From Apteryx mantelli (lineage: Eukaryota; Chordata; Aves; Apterygiformes; Apterygidae), in the NCBI RefSeq assembly GCF_036417845.1, contig NC_089979.1:53544262-53608261 (forward strand): DNA of 64,000 bases. The letters are read 5' to 3'. The notes under the pieces were generated by a model. The model was not told the DNA's origin, did not search any database, and worked only from the letters and a program-made list of their open reading frames with translations. Below are positions 24,201 to 62,433 of this stretch, in pieces. Every line of letters starts with the position of its first letter. The stretch's first letter is position 1. The translations under genes and the position numbers were made by a program.

Positions 24201-24834
24201 TACTACTTGGTAAAGTGATTTTCAGCTGTCAGGAATTTTACAATGCAACTTTCTGAGGGTCTTTACTTTTTAGATACCAAGTTGTTATGCAAACAACAAC
24301 AGAAGAGAGCAGGAAAGCAGGTGATAACTTGAATCGTCTTCTAGAAGTGATTACTACTCATGTAGTATCTATAGAGGTAAGCTAAAATTTGGTATTCAGA
24401 ATGAAATCTTTCTACAGTTATCTACAACTGCAATTAAATGCGTGGACATTAGAACTTAAAGTATCAACAATTTATGGGTGTTACACTGAGTCTGTGGATT
24501 CTAGTAAATTTGTTGAGAAGTCATTTGGTACAAATAATCAGCAGTAATCATTAAATGTCAGTGCTCACATCCAGTCAGTTTAATCTCTGAAGACACAGAA
24601 GTATTTGACTATTAGCACTTAACCTATGCGGTAATGGCTTAAAATGCTTTAGAAGTCACAATACTATAGAGACACAATAGTTCTAATCAACTTTCTATAA
24701 CTCTCTTCTAGAAATATCTTGATGAACAGAATGTGAAAATTGACAGAGACTATGAAGAATTCATGTCTGAAGATCTATTGTCAACCTTGACCAGAATTCT
24801 AGACAGCTACAAAAGGAAGGCTGAACGTGTGTAG
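9830..24834 (+). CDS. NDC80: NDC80 (HEC1), microtubule-binding kinetochore subunit, complete coding sequence in 16 exons
   Basis: Exons joined: 9830-9930, 10567-10653, 11595-11718, 11910-12082, 13958-14060, 14902-14991, 16023-16116, 17224-17330, 18210-18354, 18631-18836, 20005-20157, 20449-20538, 21550-21642, 23550-23680, 24274-24376, 24712-24834. They sum to 1923 nt, 640 residues plus TAG; human NDC80 has 642. All introns are GT-AG and every phase fits. Domains: a basic, Ser-rich N-terminal tail (about 1-80; Aurora B target in the family), a calponin-homology domain (about 80-196) with [18 protein letters not shown], then a long coiled coil (about 240-640) broken by the loop region (about 420-460). 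Role: with NUF2, SPC24 and SPC25 it forms the Ndc80 complex that couples kinetochores to spindle microtubules. The start codon lies 10 nt after an acceptor, so the 5' UTR is spliced. It is head-to-head with METTL4. Confidence 0.98.
10567..10653 (+). CDS. NDC80: NDC80 coding exon 2
   Basis: It encodes about residues 34-62, including [11 protein letters not shown] and [10 protein letters not shown], the RKVS-type candidate Aurora B sites of the N-terminal tail. Phase 2 in and phase 2 out; donor GTATTG is weaker than its neighbours. Confidence 0.95.
11595..11718 (+). CDS. NDC80: NDC80 coding exon 3
   Basis: It encodes about residues 63-104, with [18 protein letters not shown], the entry into the calponin-homology domain. 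It ends in phase 0 at donor GTAACT. Confidence 0.96.
11910..12082 (+). CDS. NDC80: NDC80 coding exon 4
   Basis: It encodes about residues 105-161, the core of the calponin-homology domain ([32 protein letters not shown]). Ends in phase 2 at donor GTAAGA. Confidence 0.97.
12083..13957. other. NDC80 intron after coding exon 4
   Basis: 1.9 kb with no recognised gene. Short open frames here (for example near 13129-13431 plus and 13505-13708 minus) carry no family signature. Other NDC80 introns longer than 300 nt (9931-10566, 10654-11594, 14061-14901, 14992-16022, 16117-17223, 17331-18209, 18837-20004, 20539-21549, 21643-23549, 23681-24273, 24377-24711) are likewise empty apart from simple repeats. 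Confidence 0.6.
13958..14060 (+). CDS. NDC80: NDC80 coding exon 5
   Basis: It encodes about residues 162-196, the end of the calponin-homology domain ([19 protein letters not shown]). Ends in phase 0 at donor GTAGCA. The open frame runs on into the intron but loses similarity at the splice site. Confidence 0.97.
14902..14991 (+). CDS. NDC80: NDC80 coding exon 6
   Basis: Exactly 30 codons, phase 0 at both ends: an acidic linker ([14 protein letters not shown]) between the calponin-homology domain and the first helices before the coiled coil. Confidence 0.95.
15234..15255 (+). repeat. poly(T) tract
   Basis: 22 consecutive T in the intron between NDC80 coding exons 6 and 7. It could be the poly(A) tail remnant of a minus-strand insertion, but no retrosequence is recognisable beside it. 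Confidence 0.8.
15463..15489 (+). repeat. (TG)n microsatellite
   Basis: About 13 uninterrupted TG units in an NDC80 intron; likely length-polymorphic. Confidence 0.95.
16023..16116 (+). CDS. NDC80: NDC80 coding exon 7
   Basis: It encodes [20 protein letters not shown] and onward, about residues 227-257, ending in phase 1 at donor GTAAGT. Conserved with human NDC80. Confidence 0.96.
17224..17330 (+). CDS. NDC80: NDC80 coding exon 8
   Basis: Start of the continuous coiled coil (about residues 258-293; [18 protein letters not shown]). The acceptor is preceded by a T8-C10 polypyrimidine tract. Donor GTTAGT is non-canonical at position +3. Confidence 0.95.
18210..18354 (+). CDS. NDC80: NDC80 coding exon 9
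   Basis: Coiled coil, about residues 294-341 ([20 protein letters not shown]). Ends in phase 1 at donor GTAAGA. Confidence 0.96.
18631..18836 (+). CDS. NDC80: NDC80 coding exon 10
   Basis: The largest coding exon, about residues 342-410. It carries the most conserved coiled-coil stretch ([20 protein letters not shown]). Ends in phase 0 at donor GTATGT. Confidence 0.97.
20005..20157 (+). CDS. NDC80: NDC80 coding exon 11 (loop region)
   Basis: Exactly 51 codons, about residues 411-461. This segment ([20 protein letters not shown], then EIQFNPEAG) interrupts the heptads and corresponds to the internal loop of the family. The loop is almost entirely contained in one phase 0-0 exon. Confidence 0.96.
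20449..20538 (+). CDS. NDC80: NDC80 coding exon 12
   Basis: 30 codons, phase 0-0, coiled coil resuming after the loop ([20 protein letters not shown]). Confidence 0.96.
21550..21642 (+). CDS. NDC80: NDC80 coding exon 13
   Basis: 31 codons, phase 0-0, highly charged coiled coil ([19 protein letters not shown]). Confidence 0.96.
23550..23680 (+). CDS. NDC80: NDC80 coding exon 14
   Basis: Coiled coil, about residues 523-565 ([20 protein letters not shown]). Ends in phase 2 at donor GTAAGG. Confidence 0.96.
24274..24376 (+). CDS. NDC80: NDC80 coding exon 15
   Basis: About residues 566-600 ([20 protein letters not shown]). Ends in phase 0 at donor GTAAGC. Confidence 0.96.
24712..24834 (+). CDS. 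NDC80: NDC80 coding exon 16 (stop codon)
   Basis: 40 codons plus TAG. The C-terminal segment ([12 protein letters not shown], then ...KRKAERV) belongs to the part that joins SPC24-SPC25 in the tetramer. The 3' UTR continues beyond it. Confidence 0.96.
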   Translation, partial: KYLDEQNVKIDRDYEEFMSEDLLSTLTRILDSYKRKAERV

Positions 24835-27560
24835 TTACCGAAAGATGAAAATTTTGGATTTGTGAAGCTCTAGTATGGGTTTTTTTAAAGGATGGGCACT
24901 TCCTGTGTTTATCAGCTAAATTGGTTTTAAGTTTAAAGAAATATTTATGAACTTCCTTTGAATGACATAAATATATTAAAGGATTAAACAATACATTTGC
25001 AAATTTTTTTTAAAGGGCTTTGTTTATACTTTCTCCTCACAGTGTATTTATGCAAGATTACAAATGTCTGTGACAACTGTGGAACACTTTAATTTTTCTT
25101 TATAACTGTGCGCTTCTAGGAATATTCAGTAAGGCAAGAGTTCAGTCAGCCTGCTAAAATAATAAGCCAGAGTACACTTAGAGATGGGACTGCAAGTGAC
25201 AGCACAATGCAGAGGGTACTGTCAATTTGAAATACTGCTACTCAAAAGTAACTACCTAGTAATCTTACAGGTTTACAAAAACTATGAATAAGTGGGAAAA
25301 GGGTTACACTTTCCTTTTTGGAGTGTAGTTTGTACATTGGTAGTACATATATAGTATACATTTAGACTGACAGTGCATGTCTTTTCCAAAGCCTTAAAGT
25401 TTATCAGCAAGACCAAATGTACATGTCTTCCAGTCTCCTGCCTGTTTGCTGTTATCTGTTACCTAAACTGCCCAGAGACCCCTCTTACATGAATAAATTA
25501 TAAAAAAAAATCAAAAACCTTTTTGAAAAGATAAGCAATAGTTGTAGAGCAGTCTTGTATGTGTCTAAAGAATGAAAGATTAGTCAGTTTGAAAACAAAG
25601 TTCTGCCTCTAACTGCTCGTAGTCCCAGATGAGACTTTAATGTACATCCTTAATATGTGTACCAGAGAAAGCTATAGGTAGGACTTCATATGAATTCTGG
25701 CAATATAGTTACTCAGTTTTAGATGTAGTTAATGTTGGACACATCGAAATATTCTAAAATGAGCCTTTTGTTAAGCTGGTAGGACAGATTCTATCTGATT
25801 TTTTTCTCAGGAAAGTAGCAGTAAAGTTAATGTACAGGGAGATCCAGTCCAAATACATAGAAGAAAATGTAACCCCATCTCTTTAATATGGATTTCTGTT
25901 TCCTGCTCAATGCCATGTCGAAAATGAAAGTTATCTGCTTGTCTACTCTGTATATACTTTTTTTTTAAGCAGCATGTATTGTCTTGGACAGTTTAGTTTA
26001 TGATGGTATTTCCTAATTAAAATATTGAGGTATTTGAGGTTTTGACTAGAGTTCAGTGATAAGTATCATTGGTTCAAACACAATAATAAAAACAACTCTG
26101 CAGTGTGTTCAAATGGTGCTCATACTTATAGAAAGTTTTTAGAGGCTGATACCTAAATAAAGTTACTCATTAATTCTACAATTAGACAAAGTATTTGAGT
26201 GAAACACAGATCCCTAGGATGCGCAACAAAACTTAGGTTAGAACCTCTGAACACTGACTGCGTTGTCTTTATTTTAATTTCTCACAAACTGAATTGTCTT
26301 TAATTCTAGACTTTTTTTCCAGAGTGTATATAAAATTTAGTTGTCCTTAATACAGCGTGTGAATCTTTGGCTCCAGTATAAGTATTTTTCTTCAGACATT
26401 ATGGTAATGACAGCTATAATTAAATTTCTAAGTTTCTGTTCTTTTGTTACTCTCCAGAAATTTAATTTGACAGCTACAAAAGCTTTCTGACAAGCAGAGA
26501 TAGTTCTGCTTTCTTCTGTTATCCTCTATAATTTTACCTTTACAAAAATCTCATTTTTTCTTTAACAACCTCTTATCAAATTTCAGTTTCTTCTCTTTAG
26601 AAGCTTTTTTTCTTTTGTGAGCTTTCTAACACTTTTTTCTCTACAGCAATATCCTTAATTAAGCAAAGGTGTGAAACATACAGAACAATCATCATGTGAC
26701 CCGATTCCCTTTAAAATAAGTGTTCTTTTACGGACTCTGCTTTTTCTTGACTTTCTGATGCCCATTTGCCCATCCTGTAACCGACTGCCCTTTTGTGTAT
26801 TAGTATCTGTAGCTTCTTTGCCGTGTGACCTTCCTTCATGTATGGGTGAACATAATACTCTGAAATTAAAATAGTCTGAATAGTAAAAGTCTACATTTGT
26901 AATGTTAGCAATATGTTTTTATTATTGGGTTAAGTTATCAACCTGTATGTCAAATAAACTGAATTAATTTTAGAATCAGATGAGGCTCTGAACTAGGTTC
27001 TGTAAAATACTACAGGGATTTTTTTAATGTTACAATCTAACTTACAGATGTTTTGTTTTACTAACATCAACTGATGTCTGTTAGGTAATACTTCTTCAGA
27101 TTTTAAAACAGAGGGTATTTTTCAGCGCTTCTTTAACGTTAGGGCTCCTGTGGAAGTTGGCGACTCAATTATTTTTTAAATTGTTTGCTATTCCATTATT
27201 TTTTAATTGTATAATAGAATTTCTACCACCTATCTGGAAGGTTTGCAAGCTAGTTGATAGACTTTATTCTTCTAAAGGAGGTCTTGATGTGGAATGTGGC
27301 TTTTAAATTTATGCAATAGACACTAGAACATAATTACTGCTCTTAATCTATGAGGGTTTTTTTTTCCTTTTAACCAGAATATAAGGTCTTAATCAGAAAC
27401 ACCTACTGGTACCTGCATATTTCAGTGGTATGAGTAGTTGGTAACTTTTTGGCTTTTGCGTAGATACAGTTCCCTCATTTGTTGCTAATGTATCCATTGT
27501 ACAGTTTACTTGCTTAATATGCCTTAAGTTTATGTATTTTATATTCAATAAAATTTCTTA
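24835..27560 (+). other. NDC80 3' UTR and proximal downstream sequence
   Basis: AT-rich, with several AATAAA hexamers (25492, 27547 and others) and no coding potential. How much of it is transcribed cannot be told from sequence. The 27547 signal is the last strong candidate before a change in sequence character. Confidence 0.4.
24975..24980 (+). terminator. candidate NDC80 polyadenylation signal ATTAAA
   Basis: This variant hexamer lies 141 nt past the stop codon and is followed by a T-run and TTTGTTTATACTTT-like U-rich sequence. It would give a short 3' UTR. Canonical AATAAA hexamers at 25492-25497 and 27547-27552 are alternatives for longer transcripts. Confidence 0.45.
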
Positions 27561-30500
27561 AAAACATATCTCTTTGAAGGATGGATTCTTACTGGAAAGA
27601 TAGGGGCATGACATAAAAAAACACATTGAATCTGATTTTCCTAGAGAAACTATGTAGATTAATGATTCTCTAGTAGCAGATATTATTTCCCTGACTATAC
27701 TTTCTGTTAAATGTGTTGTGTGGGTATGAACTTTTTACAAATACAGAAACATTTCTCAAATAAATTGCATAAGCAGGAAAATGAAAATTAATTTGTCTTA
27801 AACTTTTAAAAATATAAGTCTTTTTATTTTAACTCTAAGAAACAGAGGTACAAATTACTTTGACAATCAGTTTAGGCACTTAGGTATCCCTTTGATGTTA
27901 CTCTTCCCAACCAATCTCTTGCTATCTTAAGCATTACTTCTTTTACATGACCACACTTCTATTTGATTTTTTTTTAACCTATCTGTCTTAAAAATAAAAC
28001 TTGATCATTGTAGAAGCATGGCAGTACTTTGTGTATAGCTTTGTTCTCAGTCCTACAGTATATAATTTTTCATATTTATATTGTCAAGAACAGCATCACT
28101 GTCAAGAACTAGGCAGTTTTGGGGTACTTTTCCTTGGGTGATCATAGGAGCCTGATAAGGCTTTTTTCTAACTTAGCAACATCCATTCAGTTCTTATTGC
28201 AAGGCTATTCAGACCGTTCTCCCTGCCTTTGCCTTAATGTGCAGCACTGCATGGCTATGCAAGTCTTAGTTCCAAGCTGGATACTAGCATATAATTGTGT
28301 TCGTTCTTTAGCATTTGTAATATTTTGTGTATTTTGGTCTTTTATGGGAGGCTTTTATCCCTGCTCTACTTTTTGTGGCAGAATTGATAAACACATATAC
28401 ATTTTTATCTTGTTTCTCATCTCTGGTAAGAGATTAAAAAAAGGGCTAACAGCTGAAGACATCCATTCTTTAGTAAGAAGAGAGAAATTCCTTGCAGAAA
28501 TGATGTATAACGAAAAGGAAGTCCAGAGTCCTTCATGCCAAAGGAAATGCTTTGATTCTATGCAGAGAGAGGAAGATTTTGTGGGCAATGGTACTGATTT
28601 CTTCCTATGTCTACTCTAGATTGTTTGATATGTAAGAATTTTGAGCACTGCAAGTTTCTGAAGAGACTAAATAGAGTATCACTTTGTTTTGCTTTAATCC
28701 TGGAAACGTCAATGTCTCCTTTCAAGTCACTTAATTTTGCTCTTTTGACAGTAGTACAGAACAAGGCATTGGCCTGCTTTCTCAATGCTTACTCTCCAGA
28801 TTTTGGTTCAGAAAGGATTCCTGTGTGACGACCTTTGATGGTTTTTTTTTCCTTACAATGGCCCTACATGCTGGAGACCTTTGTAGCTTTATTGGAGTTT
28901 TGCATTATTACGTGCTTGTAGGAAGATTTTGATGGTAAACAGTGGCCTTTGGTTTCCAAAACATTTTCCAGGAACAGGAGGAGCATAGAAGAGAAGTCTC
29001 ATACAGTTCTCTGCTTCCTCACTGGATGAGAGACTCTTGATCCCCTAGCCAATGTCATATCAGAGGGGCGTCTTCCATCCTATATTAGGAGATAGGCAAA
29101 GACTGCTGAGTCAGTCCGAGAAAACTCTTAAATAATTTTGCAGTGGTCTTCTGTAGGCAACATGCTCTGCTGGTTCATGGGATTGTTCTGGCAGATGTCA
29201 ATTTGCATCAGTAAACAGCAAGATCCAACAGAAGAGCAGAGATCTGTGCCATTTTGCTGCCTGTTTTAGACTTACAGATAGATTAGAAATTTACTCTTCA
29301 GGCTATTTTTGCAGGAGGTAATCTCCCTTAATGTGAATAAGTTTACAGACTTGACAAACAGTAGTAAGAGGGGAATAAAAGGAGTTTGTTCTCACAAGTC
29401 AGATAACAGCAATGACGGTAAGCAAAGAAAACGCTGTGGGTATCACTTTTCATTCTATGATAATGTTAGTGCAAAGCAGTTGTTGCTGACATCAGATATT
29501 TGAGGAAAACATGGATAAAACAATCTGTTGGTTAGAGGTCTTGGTAACATTTTGCATCTACAAAGGCTGCATAACCTGGCACAAAAGAATGAAAGGACAA
29601 ATCCCAACCTCAGCTAGGCAGAAATCAGCTCCATGAATTCCTGCTATAAGAGATTCCTGAAATCTCACAGAAAGCTTTGCCTGCTCTAGAAAAGAAAGAT
29701 CTCCTCACAAACAGTATTTTTGGTCAAATCTATTGAAATTTGCAGATTAATCTTCCTCTCCCACCCCCTTTACAAATCTCTCATCCAGTCTTGGGGGTCT
29801 TAAAGCGGCATAAATGTGGATAATCTGTGACACTGAATATCTGCTTCTATATTCTAGTATTTCCTGCCTGTTTAAAGACTTCTCTCTCTCTCACTCACCT
29901 AAGAAGTTGATCATTGCTTCACTCTTAGATTTACAGATCAGGTTGCTTTGTCACAGGTGGAGAAGTTACCAATCCAAATCTTTCCTCATACAGAAGACGA
30001 GATCCCCCAAGAAAAGTTTTGGTGCCTTCATTCATCAGAAACAATGTAAAAAGATCACTTTAAAGACAGTGTCACCATTACTATAGCAGAAGCTCACAGT
30101 CTTTAGACTATGCAATACCAAGAGTTCTCTGGAAACTATTAAAATATTAATGCTTGAAAACATTAATCTTATTTAATCTATTGCTAAACTCTAGCAGTCT
30201 TTCCAGGATTTCAAAAACCTGTGTTTACTCCCAGTGCATACTTGGTGTGTAGTTATATCTGTTTTTCACTTGCTTCTTCAAGAACTACTCATGTTTCTTT
30301 GTCTCAAATAAGAAGAAAGTTTTGCGGGCTTGCTCCATCCCTATTCCCCCCCAAAAACAATCATTTCACATACAGGAGTTGCCTTTGGTACTCGCAAGAT
30401 GCAATGGATTACTATCCGACTTGTTTATGACATGTCCACTTCATTTTTGGCTGTTGTCATTTGTCTCTGGTGGATGAGTAGCAAGTGCTTATTGCTAATT

Positions 30501-33500
30501 CAATTTTCACAGTGGTTCCTCAGCACTGCCCTGAAGAGACCCTGAAAGAGGTCCAAGACAATCCTAGGAATGGCGAGTCGCCAGACTAAATCCTACAAAT
30601 ATTCTTCTAGTCTGGTCTCCTCCTTCCAAATATGCCTTTGAAAAAGGTGCAAAAAACTCTACAACAATCAGATATGGGATGACTTGTCTTCTAACTTAAG
30701 CTCTTCCTAATCAGTAATTATATCTTATCCGAAGTCCAAAGTTTAACGATTAATTCTTCTCCCAATACTCTTATTTTTTTCCATTATGGATCTCCATTCT
30801 ATCCATATAAATAAAAGTATTTTCAGTCTTGCTAAATTATTAGTTCTGATGACTTGGACAATATATTTCACAGTTCAGTTAGGTGTTTTGTGAAAACTTG
30901 CTATCAGTTTTGAATGTTTTTAATGAAACTCCATATCCCTTTTTCTTGCTTTATGAGACAGAAAATGGAAGTTACTGATTATCTTTTCTATTTTCACACT
31001 TCAAACTATTATATTTTCTCACCTCTGAAATAAATAATCCCATTCTTATTAGACTCACTTTCTACAACTAGTTATACTCCATCTCTAGTCATCAGAGCCA
31101 TTATTTCAATTGGATTTTAAATGAGAATGTAGCACTGTATTTTTTTAACCAAGTAGACAATGAACAGTGAGAACTTAACTGAGTTTTATCCATAATGCCC
31201 AGCTGATACAGTTAATTCAAACCATAGGAGAGTGAATGAATTGTCACTCCCTATTTTTCACAATCACTCCCTGTCTTGCCTTCAATTTATTAAAATAGGA
31301 TTTCATCTGTTACCACACAGGTCATTTAACTCAGAGCCTTAGACTGTCTTCACAGTCCTCTCTGGACTTGACCAACAGAAAGTATTCCAGATTATATTTC
31401 AGAAGTTTTGTCTCTTTTGTGGCTCACTCATTTTCTTTCAAGTTACTCAGAAATAAATGAAACAAATACCAGTTAGCACTTAGGTAGCCCACTTCTCCAC
31501 ATCCACCTTAACTTGAATATTACAATGAAAATTCATTCTTTATTTCTTTTCTTTGGCTTCTGTCTCTCAGACTGTTTTTTGTTTCATGACAATGTTTTGT
31601 TTCTCACCTCATGGGTTCTTACTGAGGTATTTTTTGTAATGGTCCTTGTCAGAGGTCTCTGGAGTTCCAAATGCGAGATGTCAAGCCCCTCTTATTAGAT
31701 ATAAAACCTTTGTTACCTTAAGGAAAAGTAGCATCTTTTCTTAGGTCATTTGGAATTTATAGTTCTGTACTCATAAAGTGTACACAGGCACTAATATCCA
31801 ATATCACTCAAAAAACTGTGTCACTGCAACATGCCCTACCAGAGGGCCATGTGCTTTATTCTAGCAGAGACACAGCAACTTTTATTACATGTTTACAAAA
31901 TATTCACTTTCTAAAAATATCCAGTGCTGGAATTTAGTTCGTATCTTCACTTAATACAAAGAAATCAGATACTTAATTCACTCCTTGAATGAATAATTTA
32001 GGTTCTAGGCTCAGGTTGGTCATAAATATATTCTCCCAAAAAAATAAATTTCTGGGGCGTCACCTGAAATGTCAAGCAGCAACATGAACAAACAACCAGA
32101 TACTCTACTGCTACTATTAAATTTGAAATACAGTAAAGTTGGACATTTGACTTTAAAATCTAGTAGGTCAATACAAGCAATTTTTCTTTCTCCATCAAAA
32201 AGGGTCCTTTCCCATAAGGATTGAAAAATGACTACTGAATTAATAGGTAATAGAACAAAAATAACCCACGCTGCAGAATTAACAACTTTGCAACTGCAGG
32301 CACTCTTTAAACCACTTTGCAGACAGGCTAAATAATGAGGACCTAATCTTCATGCAAGTGAAGTTTCTGCATTTTAGATAGAACTATTCTTCCTCCCTTG
32401 GCATATTTATTTTGAAGATAGATGAAAGAATTCATCTTCTTTTTTTTTTTCAAAGTAATTAACATTCTAAAATGGAATTGCTCTCTCATGTCTAGAAATT
32501 GCACAAGTCTGCTGAGAAACAAAATTCTATTTAAGGAACTTGAAAAGTCACCAGGTTTGACATGCCCTTCCAATTTTCATCAAATCTTGATTTAGAGATG
32601 CTCTGAGTTGCAGGTTATATACCTCTCATTCTTAAAAACTCTCAGCAGACCTTTCCTCTTTCCTTAATTGGGTAGTACACGTGCTCTTTGTTCTCACAAA
32701 ACTCTGTAGCTCTGAGAGTGATCCACTATGCAGTCATGCATGAAAAAATTCTGTATTTTAAATCTTCTTCCTCATAATTTGACTGCATGATAGTTAAACA
32801 CATAGTTCTTGCATGGTGGGTTTTTTTTTTACGTTGTTCATTTCTTAATGCCACTCCATGTTTTATAGACCTTTTCTATATGCCTTCACAATCATCTTCT
32901 TTCCAAGCTGAGAGTCCTAATTTACTTTATGTGAAGCAGTTGCACTTTTCCGAGCATCCTTGTTTGCACCTTTCTAGACAAGCAGGACAGAATGTGGAGA
33001 ACTGCATTCTTTTAGACAGTTTTTTCTTATCTTCTGTGCTCCTATCCTAAGAATGCTACACACCCTACTTGGTTCTTGACCACTGATGAGGATTAAGCCG
33101 GTATTTGTGGAAAACTTTATTATTCACCCTTATTTCCAGATGATTCTGAATATACTGAACATGCGTATCAACCAGCATTGATGATTTCTTCTTCCTTATG
33201 AAGACAGACCGTTTATTTTTTGAAGTGTTTGCTGTATTTTAACTGCTGTTAAGACTGCATGTGAACTGAACTATCCACCAATGCTTTCATAGCTAAAGCC
33301 CATGTCATTGGCAGTATGCAATGGTATTTTTTTTGTGCTGGTTTCTGTATAATCAATCAGTGCAGAAGTAAAAACAAAAACCAAAAAAAAGACTCCCCTT
33401 TGCCTAAAAACACATTAATTTCACACAACCCTTTAGGGAAACCTCACAGGAAGAGGAGAAGAAATTTTTTTTTGAAACTGTTGATAGGAACAAAGAGATG

Positions 33501-35400
33501 TGTAATGCTCAGGAGTTCAGAAGAGCAAGAGAAGATATTGAAGAAAGGAGTAACATTTATCTGTTTTTTGAACCCTAATGAATATTTTTTCTTGTGCTAT
33601 ATTGTCTGAGTTTTGGATGCCTGCTGCTCCAACAGGCTGTGTCTGACCTGAGAAGGTAGTGCAGATATTCTGTGAGTGATGTTTCTGTTCCCTCAGGCAC
33701 CTGCTAGTTCTTTCAAGTTGTTGCAGTCAGGAAAGCAAGGTAGGTCTCCAACATATAATTTTTATTATACCCTGACCTCAAAGCCATTCAGCATAGCTGT
33801 GCAGAAGTTGCAAAATGAAAATGAAGAGGTAGGTCTGGAGGTTTTCCTGTTCAACATTTTTTCGCGGTTAATATCAGAATACCATTTGTTTAAACTAATG
33901 TGGATATATATGGTTATAGTCTTTTTGCAGAACATGTGGCCTTGATAATAATTCAGTTCTCTCAGGCAAGGAATAGGTGAGACATCAATTTAGTCCATAT
34001 GACTGACAAAAGATGTAAGGCATAGGCACTACAGTATCAATAACAGGGAAGTAAATACACGCTAGAAAATGCAGTCCTTATATTCAGGAGTCAAAAAAAA
34101 AAGTTGGCTGTTACAGAATATCAAAATAATGAGAAGTTAGTGAACATATAATTTTGTACCCAAGAAAGCTGGAAAGTAATTAATTTACAATTAGAGAAAA
34201 AAAGTATCTGTTTGGAGGGCCTGAAGAAACAATGCCAATGTATGACATACATCTATTGCATATATGAAAATGCCAAGAATGTGTTATGTCCTCTAGTTTC
34301 TGAAGTTGTACAAGCTGTTGTACAAGACAAAAATGTCACCCACAAATTAAAAAGTGACTACAGATAAAAATGTTCCCCCTTACTACATTTATGTATTCCT
34401 AGACCAGAGATTTCTCTTAGAAACAGCAGCAAATTATGAGGGAAATTCTAAAAATTTTAACAGACCAATTTTTGTGCAGCCTATATATTCAGTTCTTAGA
34501 TATGTTTGTTATGTTCAACTGACAGCACTGAAAGGTTCAGAAATAAACTCAGAATACAAGAACAACATGCAGTACGAAAGGATGAACTATAAGGACAGCA
34601 GAAACACACAAAGTCAGAACACATTCAGTTTCTCAGAGCTAACCACATCAGAAGCATAAGCGGCAGCTGCAGGAAGTCTGAACGCAGTAAGTTGCACTTA
34701 CTGAATTTCTGTCTCTAAGCAATTTATAAAGCACAACCCAACTATGTCAGCGTAACTGTTTATGATAGGAGGAAAAGCTATTAGTCCACCCTAGCATGAA
34801 TCACGAATCAAAAGTTCTTGACAGTTTCCTGACAAGCATGTTTTGCTCATTCTTTAAAGACCATTAAGACTGTACTTAAGTACTTCTTGAACTGCTTCAT
34901 TTAAACTGCAGTTTCGCAGCTACTGCAGTCCTACCATTCTGGCAGTAGCACACATACAAAAGTTATTAAGGTTTTCCATATACAAAAACTCAAGAACTTC
35001 ATTAGCTTTTAAGTTTAACTTCACAATTAAGTTTTAATTGAAATCCGTTTCTAAGGCTGAAGATAAAAAAAGAACTCTTTACTATAAAAAACAGTATTAC
35101 AAACCTATGGCATTAAAAAAATAAAAACCCACTTGTGGATCCTACTGAAGGATTGCACAGCCACTTCTGTTTTATTTACATAGCTCCTTCCACGTAATCT
35201 ATTCAGCAGGAACTTAATCCTGATCCCACTGTCAAAAAAAATTCCTCCTCTCTCTCAAAAAAACCAATAAAACTGACTCCAACAACTCTGAAGACTTGTT
35301 TGTCAATGGGAAATCGTCAAAAAGACTATTTATAGATGGGATTCCCCAGGAATCACATCATAAAGTTAACATTTAATCATAGTTTTATGGTATTATCACA
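27561..35400. other. NDC80-SMCHD1 intergenic region, unidentified
   Basis: About 7.8 kb with no recognised gene. The longest open frame, 28119-28619 plus (166 codons), has a hydrophobic start and a charged end and matches no family I know. From about 28100 to 33900 the sequence is less AT-rich than its flanks and has many short frames on the plus strand. It may be a heavily decayed retroelement, but I cannot identify RT, gag or repeat-terminal motifs. Confidence 0.4.
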
Positions 35401-36474
35401 GCTAATAAAACGCAAAGAGCACCGAGCGTGGGAGTGCTTTGGATAATGCAGTTCTCCGGACAGGCCTCTTCAAACAAAATGGGTTTCACGGAAGTCGGGT
35501 GCAGCCGGACAGCGAGGATCTCACCCGCAGAAAGGAATGGTGTCCTAGAAAGCCGCTACTCCGAAGAGAGGGTCACAGAAAAAGGAAGCACTTCGAGGCA
35601 CTGTGACATGGTATTTGACATACACGCAAGCATACTGAAAAGCAGAAACACCCTTCTCCTCTATTTTTACATACTTATATCTTCGGCAGCATTTATGAGC
35701 ACTTCTCCAGGCACTCTACATAACCTTCTCCACACCAGAAGACATTTCTACCTGAGCACGCGGCCGTGACAGGACGCACCGCTGACACCTCAGCATCCAC
35801 GGAAAATGACGGCAAGAAAAGGGAAAGCGCGCAGCGAGGAGATACGACAACTGCCAGGTGGCGAAAGCGTTTCAGGAGGAAAAAAACAAACAAACAAACA
35901 AAAAAAACCACCGACTCGATCGCTCAGTTTATTTCAGGGAAGGCGAAAGCTCAGCTGCTACTTCACCCCCGACGGCAGGACTCAACCCAACCGCCGCAGC
36001 CAGCGGGAAGCGCGGGGACAGCCACCTCCCCCCCGCCGCCGCCGCCCCGCAGGCGCCACGCCGCCCACACGCTGCCGGCCGGGGCGGGCCCGCGGCGCGG
36101 CGCGGCGGCAGCCCTCGCGCGGGCGCCCCCTCCCGGCGCGGCTGGCAGCGCGGCGCGGCCGGGACGGAAATGGCGCGGGCAGCCGGGCGGGCGGGCGCGC
36201 GCGGGCAGCCGGGCGGGCGGGCGCGGACTCGTTCCGAGTCGCGGCGCTGCCGGGCGGTTTCGTTTCCGGGCCGCCCCCGGCCCCGCCCCTCCCTTCCGGG
36301 CCGCCGCCGCGTCGGCCCGAGCGCCGCCGCCAGGCTCCTCCCCCCGCTGCCGCGGCTGCCGCGCGAGGGGAGCAGCGCCAGGCGGGGGAGCTCGCGGGCC
36401 GGGCCGGAGCGCTAGCTGTTGCCGCCGCCGCCGCCATCGCGGCCGGACGGTTTCCGTCTCGTCGGCTCCCCAAC

Positions 36475-62433
<25,959 letters not shown>

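Noticed and set aside
35428-35769. 113-codon frame just upstream of the SMCHD1 CpG island
   Set aside because: No recognised domain, no splice context and no match to the SMCHD1 N-terminus.
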